From Dokdonella_A sp040005635 (lineage in GTDB: Bacteria > Pseudomonadota > Gammaproteobacteria > Xanthomonadales > Rhodanobacteraceae), in contig JBDTYM010000005.1 in the NCBI GenBank assembly GCA_040005635.1, positions 17,277-81,276 of the forward strand: a stretch of DNA of 64,000 nt, in the 5' to 3' direction. Below the pieces are notes generated by a model. It did no database searches. It had not been told where the DNA came from and saw only the letters and a program-made list of their open reading frames with translations. Both the position numbers and the translations under genes were made by a program. This document shows, piece by piece, positions 59,648 to 64,000 of the stretch. Positions within the stretch are counted from its first letter, which is position 1. Each line of letters opens with the position of its first letter.

Positions 59648-61279
59648 TCAGGCGTGACGAGGGGCGACGAGTGCTGCGCGCAATGGGTCGAGCAGGATGC
59701 CGTAGCCGGCACTGCGGGCGGTATTGCGCCGCAGGGGTTCGCGCACCTGGGCGGCGCTGGCCGTGCGCACGCTGCGTTCGACTTCGTAAAAGCGCAGGCA
59801 AGCCTGATCGAAGGGCAGGCCGCAGTAGTCGAGCAGTGCCCGAACTTCAGACTCCGACTCGGCCACCAAGGTCTCGTAGATCTGATCGCGGATATGCCCC
59901 GGCTTCTGTCGGTGCCATTCACGCATCGCGTGATCGTAGTCTTGCCAGAATCGGGCAAGGTAGTCGAGGTCGTAGCTGAATTCGTTGCTGATCGAAAACA
60001 TCTGCTTGTAGCAGGACCAGCAGGTCTCGACCGGATCGCGTCGGCAGTTGACGATGCGGGCGCCCGGAAGCATCGCCATGATCGCACCAACGAACAGCCA
60101 GTTGTTCGGCATCTTGTCGGTCGAACGCGGACGCGTGCTTCGCCAACGCGCCGTTCGCGCGAGGTAGCTGCGTCCAAGGCGCGCCCACTCCTGCGGACTC
60201 GCCTGGCCGATCCAGAACGGAAAATCGATACCGCGCCGTTCGGATTCCTCCTGCAGCACCGCACTGACATCCCCCAGTTCACTGGCCCCCTCGACTTCAG
60301 GATGAGCGGCGAGGATTTGCTCGGTCAGCGTGGAGCCGGAGCGCGGCAGGCTAACGATGAAAATGATTTCTTCGCCGAGTCTCGCGTCATCCGCTTCAAG
60401 ATGCGGTTTCTCGAACTCGGCAATCGTGACGTCGACGAGTTGCCGAAACTTGGCGGCGTCCCACGGCCTGCGCCTACTGATGCGCGTATTCGTTTCACTG
60501 AGGATGGCGAAAGCCTCAGAATGACGGCCCTGGTCTTCGTACGCCTTGGCAAGCACGCAGCCCATTGCCAGGCGATCGCTCTCGCGCGCCGCAGGCTCGT
60601 GCAACATCGCTTCGAGTTGCACGATTTCGCTGTCAGTCAAGCGGACCGTCTTGATGTTGGCGAGCCCCCACCAGGCCGCTCCGATCGTCGGCGCGCGCCG
60701 CAGCACTTCCAGGTACTGCGCGCGTGCCTGCTCGAAACGACCGAGCAGCACCATCACGTCGGCATACAGCGTGCGCGCATGCACGTGGTCAGGGGCGAGT
60801 ACGACGGTACGCTCCAGCGCGGGCAACGACTCCTCGGTCCAGGCACGATCCATCAGGTTGCGTCCCAGATTGAACCAGGCGGAGGCATCGTCAGGGTGCA
60901 GCTCGCAGACCTTTCGCAGCGCAGCGAAGCCGGCGTCGTTGTCGTCGCGAGCAAACGCGGACTCGGCGAAGTCGCTCAGCAGCAGCGGATCTTCCGGTCG
61001 CTGCGACAACAACGCCGACAACACGCGATGCGCGTCGGCGAATCGCCCCGCGTGGTTGAGCAGCACGCCACGCAGGCGCTGCACTTCCGCATGTCGCGGC
61101 GCCATGTGCTCCGCGCTGACGAGTGCCTGGTCCGCCAGATGGAGCTCGCCAGCGTTCAGATGTTGCCAGGCTCGACGCAACAGATCCACCGTAGTCGGTG
61201 TCAGCCCTGCCAGGCGATCTACCGCAGGATGGAGTGCGGTTTGAGCGACCGTCGACGGTGAAGAATTTGCGGTGTCCAT
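59648..61279 (-). CDS. TPR-sulfotransferase fusion protein
   Basis: A 543-residue protein with six or so tetratricopeptide repeats (about 30-255) and a C-terminal PAPS-dependent sulfotransferase domain (about 300-520). The 5'-phosphosulfate loop is SLPRSGSTL (310-318) and the 3'-phosphate loop NCRRDPVETCWSCY. A family of TPR-sulfotransferases is common in marine and Lysobacterales bacteria; the sulfated target is not known. ATG at 61279. It is 10 bases after the stop of a second gene of the same architecture, so it arose by tandem duplication. Confidence 0.9.
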   Translation of the reverse strand: MDTANSSPSTVAQTALHPAVDRLAGLTPTTVDLLRRAWQHLNAGELHLADQALVSAEHMAPRHAEVQRLRGVLLNHAGRFADAHRVLSALLSQRPEDPLLLSDFAESAFARDDNDAGFAALRKVCELHPDDASAWFNLGRNLMDRAWTEESLPALERTVVLAPDHVHARTLYADVMVLLGRFEQARAQYLEVLRRAPTIGAAWWGLANIKTVRLTDSEIVQLEAMLHEPAARESDRLAMGCVLAKAYEDQGRHSEAFAILSETNTRISRRRPWDAAKFRQLVDVTIAEFEKPHLEADDARLGEEIIFIVSLPRSGSTLTEQILAAHPEVEGASELGDVSAVLQEESERRGIDFPFWIGQASPQEWARLGRSYLARTARWRSTRPRSTDKMPNNWLFVGAIMAMLPGARIVNCRRDPVETCWSCYKQMFSISNEFSYDLDYLARFWQDYDHAMREWHRQKPGHIRDQIYETLVAESESEVRALLDYCGLPFDQACLRFYEVERSVRTASAAQVREPLRRNTARSAGYGILLDPLRAALVAPRHA

Positions 61280-61289
61280 GGCCGCCGGA

Positions 61290-62918
61290 TCAGCCGCCGC
61301 CGCTGACGCCGCCGGATGCCGCATCGCGGTTGGCGAGAGACAATCCCAGCGCTGTCCGAAGCGGATCGAGCAGCGCACCGTAGCGCTCGGAATGGGCGGT
61401 ATCGCCATACAGCGGCTTGCGCACTTGCATCGCACTCGGCGAGCGCACTTCGCGCTCGGTGCGGTGGAATTGGAGACAAGCGGCATCGAACGGCAGCCCG
61501 CACGCTGCGAGCAGGCGACGGATCTGGTTTTCCGGATCGGCAACCAGCTGCTCGTACACGACCTCGTGAACATGCTCCGGATGCAATGCGAGCGAGTTGC
61601 GCGCGCTGCGGTCGAAGTCGCGCCAGTAGCCGGCGAGGTCGCCGAACGTGCGCGTCCACTCGCTGTTGTTGAAGAACTGCCGATAGCAGGAGAAGCTGGT
61701 CTCCAGCGGATCGCGTCGCGCAATCAGGATGTGCGCCGCTGGCAGCATCGAGCGAATCGCGCCGATGTATTGCCAGTTGCTCGGCATCTTGTCGACGAAA
61801 ACGGCCTTGTGCTGAGCGAATCGCGCTGTCCGCTGCAGATAAGTACGCCCGAGGTTGCGCCAATCCTCGGGGCTCATCGAGCCGACCCAATGCTGCAGCG
61901 CCTGCCCGCGGCGGCCGCATTCTTCTGCGATGACCATCGGAAGGTCTGGAAGCTCGCCGGCGCCTTCCACCTGCGGGTGTGAGGCGAGGATTTGCTCGAT
62001 CAGCGTCGACCCCGATCTTGGCGGGCTGACGACGAACACGACGCTGGCGCCGAGATCTTCGCTGGCACCAGACGGCGGCGGATTGAACGCAGAATCGATG
62101 GCCGCCATCTCCGCGGAGAACCCCTGCGCATCCCATGACATGCGCCGGCGGGCGATTTCGTTGGCCTGCTGGATGGCTGCGAGCGCATCCGCGTAGCGGC
62201 CATTGTCATCCATCGCCCGACCGAGCGCGAAGCCCAGCGAAATGAGATCGTCGTCGCTTGCGCGCGCGTCCTTCAGCGCCAATTGCAGCTGCTCGACATC
62301 GAGCGCGGAAAATTTTGCCGTGCGCAGGTCGGCGAGCCCCCACCATGCCATTCCCGTGCAGGGGCGTTCGGCAATGATCGCTCGATAGGCGCTCGCCGCA
62401 GCGTCAGCCTGATTGGTCGTGCGCAACAGATCGGCGAGCTGGACGCGCGCGCTGATGTTTGCCGGGGCGAGGCCGACCGCCTTGCGCAAGGCAATCTCGG
62501 CCTCTTCGTTGCGCATGCAACGCACCAACAGGATGCCGAGATTGACCCATGCGGACACGAGGCCAGGCTGCAGATCGCAGGCGCGCTGGAAGGCGGCAAT
62601 CGCCGCATCGTACTCACCCGCGGTGGCGAGAATCGTACCCAAAGTATTGTGATAAAGCGGATCTTGCGGACGTTGCCCCAGCGCGCGGTCAATCGCCTGC
62701 ACCGCCGCATGGTGCTCGCCGCGAAGGCTGTAAATTCCCGCGAGCAGGCGCAGCACTTCCGCATGATCAGGATGCGTGGCGAGGACGGGCTGCAAATGGT
62801 GCGCCGCCTCGCCCATGCGGCCAGCTTCGAGGGCCTGTGCGGTCGCTACGATGTGGTTGATCGCGGTCCGCTGAAGTCCTGCAAGGCGGGACCCGCTAGG
62901 CAAAGCGTTGATGGTCAA
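61290..62918 (-). CDS. TPR-sulfotransferase fusion protein, paralog
   Basis: About 540 residues with the same layout as its neighbour: TPR repeats (LEAGRMGEAAHHLQPVLATHP and others) to about 275, then the sulfotransferase domain with SPPRSGSTLIEQILASHPQVEG and RRDPLETSFSCYRQFF. The C-terminus ends in a Gly/Ser tail. The start codon is unclear: there is no in-frame ATG or GTG near the domain. A TTG at 62918 is given here, but a strong GAGGAG (62920-62925) stands seven bases before an ATC (62912-62910), which would be the natural start position. The other TTG is at 62996. Confidence 0.78.
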   Translation of the reverse strand: MTINALPSGSRLAGLQRTAINHIVATAQALEAGRMGEAAHHLQPVLATHPDHAEVLRLLAGIYSLRGEHHAAVQAIDRALGQRPQDPLYHNTLGTILATAGEYDAAIAAFQRACDLQPGLVSAWVNLGILLVRCMRNEEAEIALRKAVGLAPANISARVQLADLLRTTNQADAAASAYRAIIAERPCTGMAWWGLADLRTAKFSALDVEQLQLALKDARASDDDLISLGFALGRAMDDNGRYADALAAIQQANEIARRRMSWDAQGFSAEMAAIDSAFNPPPSGASEDLGASVVFVVSPPRSGSTLIEQILASHPQVEGAGELPDLPMVIAEECGRRGQALQHWVGSMSPEDWRNLGRTYLQRTARFAQHKAVFVDKMPSNWQYIGAIRSMLPAAHILIARRDPLETSFSCYRQFFNNSEWTRTFGDLAGYWRDFDRSARNSLALHPEHVHEVVYEQLVADPENQIRRLLAACGLPFDAACLQFHRTEREVRSPSAMQVRKPLYGDTAHSERYGALLDPLRTALGLSLANRDAASGGVSGGG

Positions 62919-62925
62919 ACTCCTC
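62910..62925 (-). promoter_or_regulatory. strong ribosome site facing an ATC codon
   Basis: On the minus strand AGAGGAG is followed by TTTGACC and then ATC. The spacing to ATC is seven bases, the optimum, whereas the in-frame TTG is only one base away. See findings. Confidence 0.5.
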
Positions 62926-63188
62926 TGCTCGATGCAATTTCGATGATTGACTCGCGCACCGAACCGAGTTTGCGCAGTCACGCAAATCGCGCGCAACCCA
63001 GCCTTCTTTGCGGCGTCTGCACGCGAGCTCGCGCCATTGAAATCTGTGTTGCGGCCAAGGCGCGGGCGATCAGATGGTTACGTTCGTCATCGCGAGGCGC
63101 ACATCTTACTGCAGCGGCCGTTTCGCAGGCCGCATGTCTTGCGGATCGGCAACCGCGCGTGGCGCCGGCCATGTGATCGATACCTAAC
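62919..63188. other. intergenic region without a recognisable gene
   Basis: About 270 bases upstream of the second TPR-sulfotransferase. Short frames in it have no family resemblance or ribosome site. A hairpin GCGGCC/GGCCGC (near 63113-63132) is the only feature seen. Confidence 0.5.
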
Positions 63189-63341
63189 GCAATGCTGAAT
63201 AAGTCTCCAACTGACGTCATTCCCGCAAAAGCGGGGTTTTCAACGGCCGAATGGCCGGTCATCCATCTTGATCTTAGCCTCTTCAAACAAAAGCAAAATG
63301 GATTCCCGCTTTCGCGGGAATGACGACTTATTCAGCGTTGC
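63189..63341. mobile_element. MITE / REP-like element with terminal inverted repeats
   Basis: A 153-base element framed by 17-base terminal inverted repeats with one mismatch (GCAAYGCTGAATAAGTC at 63189-63205 and its complement at 63325-63341). Inside, near each end, is a REP-like hairpin: CCCGC-aaaa-GCGGG on the left and TTCCCGC-tttc-GCGGGAA on the right, themselves inverted relative to each other. The flanks read CCTAA on both sides (63183-63187 and 63342-63346), a possible 5-bp target duplication. No coding capacity, so it would depend on a transposase elsewhere. Confidence 0.7.
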
Positions 63342-63441
63342 CCTAAGACGACCAAGCGCCTGCCACTGGACGGCACATGCGGCCGGCGCATCGGGTTTTC
63401 CATGCCACAGCCTCGCGCCGCGCGCAGCGAGCGGCAACGGA

Positions 63442-64000
63442 TCAGTAGCTGGTGGCGTCGAATACTTCGGCCATCGGCGCGTCCGCGCCTTCGGCCAGGC
63501 GAATCTTCAACGCAAGTCCATCGCGAGAATCGGCGTGGTTCAGCGCTTCCTCCAGCTCGATCTTGCCTTCCTTGTAGAGCCCATACAAGGACTGGTCGAA
63601 GGTCTGCATGCCTTCCTGCAGGCTGCGATCCATCGCCTCCTTCACTTCATGCACCTGGCCACGGCGCAGCAGATCGCGAATATGTGGCGTGTTGATCAGC
63701 ACCTCGACCGCCGGCAGGCGTCGCCCATCCTTGCCCATCACGAGACGCTGGCTGACAACCGCTTTCAGGTTCAGCGCGACGTTCATCAGGATGTTCTTGT
63801 GCGCGGCTTCGGGGAAGAAGTTCAGGATGCGCTCGATGGTCTGGTCGGCATTGTTGGAATGCAGTGTCGCCAGGCAAAGGTGGCCGGTCTCCGAGAACGT
63901 TATGGCCGCCTCCATCGTGTCCGCGTCACGGATTTCGCCGATCAGGATCACGTCCGGCGCCTCGCGCATCGCGTTCTTCAGCGCCTCGTGATAGCTGTGC
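63442..64000 (-). CDS. pilU: PilT/PilU-family twitching motility ATPase, C-terminal part
   Basis: The 5' end lies beyond the window. The visible 186 residues hold the Walker-B and His-box segments of a type IV pilus retraction ATPase (HSYHEALKNAMREAPDVILIGEIRD, GHLCLATLHSNNADQTIERILNFFPE) and the PilT-type C-terminus (MDRSLQEGMQTFDQSLYGLYKEGKI). The tail (ALNHADSRDGLALKIRLAEGADA) points to PilU instead of PilT. It lies 100 bases after the MITE and is transcribed leftwards. Confidence 0.9.
   Translation of the reverse strand, partial: HSYHEALKNAMREAPDVILIGEIRDADTMEAAITFSETGHLCLATLHSNNADQTIERILNFFPEAAHKNILMNVALNLKAVVSQRLVMGKDGRRLPAVEVLINTPHIRDLLRRGQVHEVKEAMDRSLQEGMQTFDQSLYGLYKEGKIELEEALNHADSRDGLALKIRLAEGADAPMAEVFDATSY

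Noticed and set aside
59528..61261. A 577-codon plus-strand frame opposite the first TPR-sulfotransferase.
   Set aside because: Antisense to a gene with intact PAPS-binding motifs; no conserved domain.
62947..63198. A short plus-strand frame before the MITE.
   Set aside because: Arg-rich, no family, overlaps the repeat border.

Overview
The window is a contiguous 64 kb piece of a GC-rich bacterial chromosome. Gene content suggests a gammaproteobacterium of the order Lysobacterales (Xanthomonadales), most likely a Rhodanobacteraceae relative such as Dokdonella or Tahibacter. The evidence is an SAH riboswitch in front of ahcY, TonB-dependent receptor biology, PilU, E1/E2 keto-acid dehydrogenase proteins of Xanthomonas type, paired FtsX-type permeases and many very large secreted proteins with short Lysobacterales-like motifs. 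This placement is inference from gene content only. No prophage, insertion sequence or CRISPR array was seen; the only mobile-type DNA is one 153-bp MITE/REP-like element near the right end.

Layout. 1-1708: two FtsX-like ABC permeases (the first is cut by the window edge). 1784-5639 (-): AtoE-type fatty-acid permease, DMT exporter, Ada-like DNA methyltransferase, small membrane protein. 5743-12424: Rieske ferredoxin, SLC13 permease with TrkA-C domains, trmB-thiG-thiS, and a 791-residue FecR/DUF6600 secreted protein. 12667-14171: tRNA-Gly(CCC), RimB-like protease, rimK. 14275-17577: two paralogous secreted proteins followed by a BlaI-type repressor and an M56 (BlaR1-like) metalloprotease ending in a TonB-C domain. 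17630-19806: a candidate structured small RNA, then an OmpR-type response regulator and its histidine kinase. 19874-29842 (all -): ilvE, a DUF4124-like protein, the methyl-cycle operon ahcY-VOC-metF (riboswitch plus palindromic operator), two secreted proteins and metK.

30057-32732 is a secreted thermolysin-fold protease. 32792-37312 (-) is a branched-chain keto-acid/pyruvate dehydrogenase E1a-E1b-DUF1304-E2-VOC cluster. 37534-40506: kynA, a POT peptide transporter and a MarR regulator. 40653-45477 is the homogentisate pathway hpd-hmgA-(VapBC-like pair)-fahA-maiA, with a perfect palindrome between marR and hpd. 45407-51335 (-): membrane protein, CBS protein, 1005-residue beta-propeller protein, GT2 glycosyltransferase, mtgA. 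51425-55000 (-) is a 1191-residue subtilase. 55337-59460 (+) holds a probable outer-membrane protein and a TonB-dependent receptor. 59648-62918 (-) has two tandem TPR-sulfotransferases, and the window ends in pilU (partial).

Together the genes describe a protein-eating lifestyle: secreted proteases (M36-like, S8), a peptide importer (POT), and breakdown of Trp (kynA), Tyr/Phe (hpd, hmgA, fahA, maiA) and branched-chain amino acids (ilvE, E1/E2). Recycling of S-adenosylmethionine (metK, ahcY, metF) sits alongside. The least explained signals are a short IF-x-DGF-(D/E) motif shared by four otherwise unrelated giant secreted proteins and placed inside loops of recognisable folds; the secreted-paralog/BlaI/M56-TonB cluster; the small-RNA candidate at 17630-17759; and the double control (palindrome plus SAH riboswitch) of the methyl-cycle operon.
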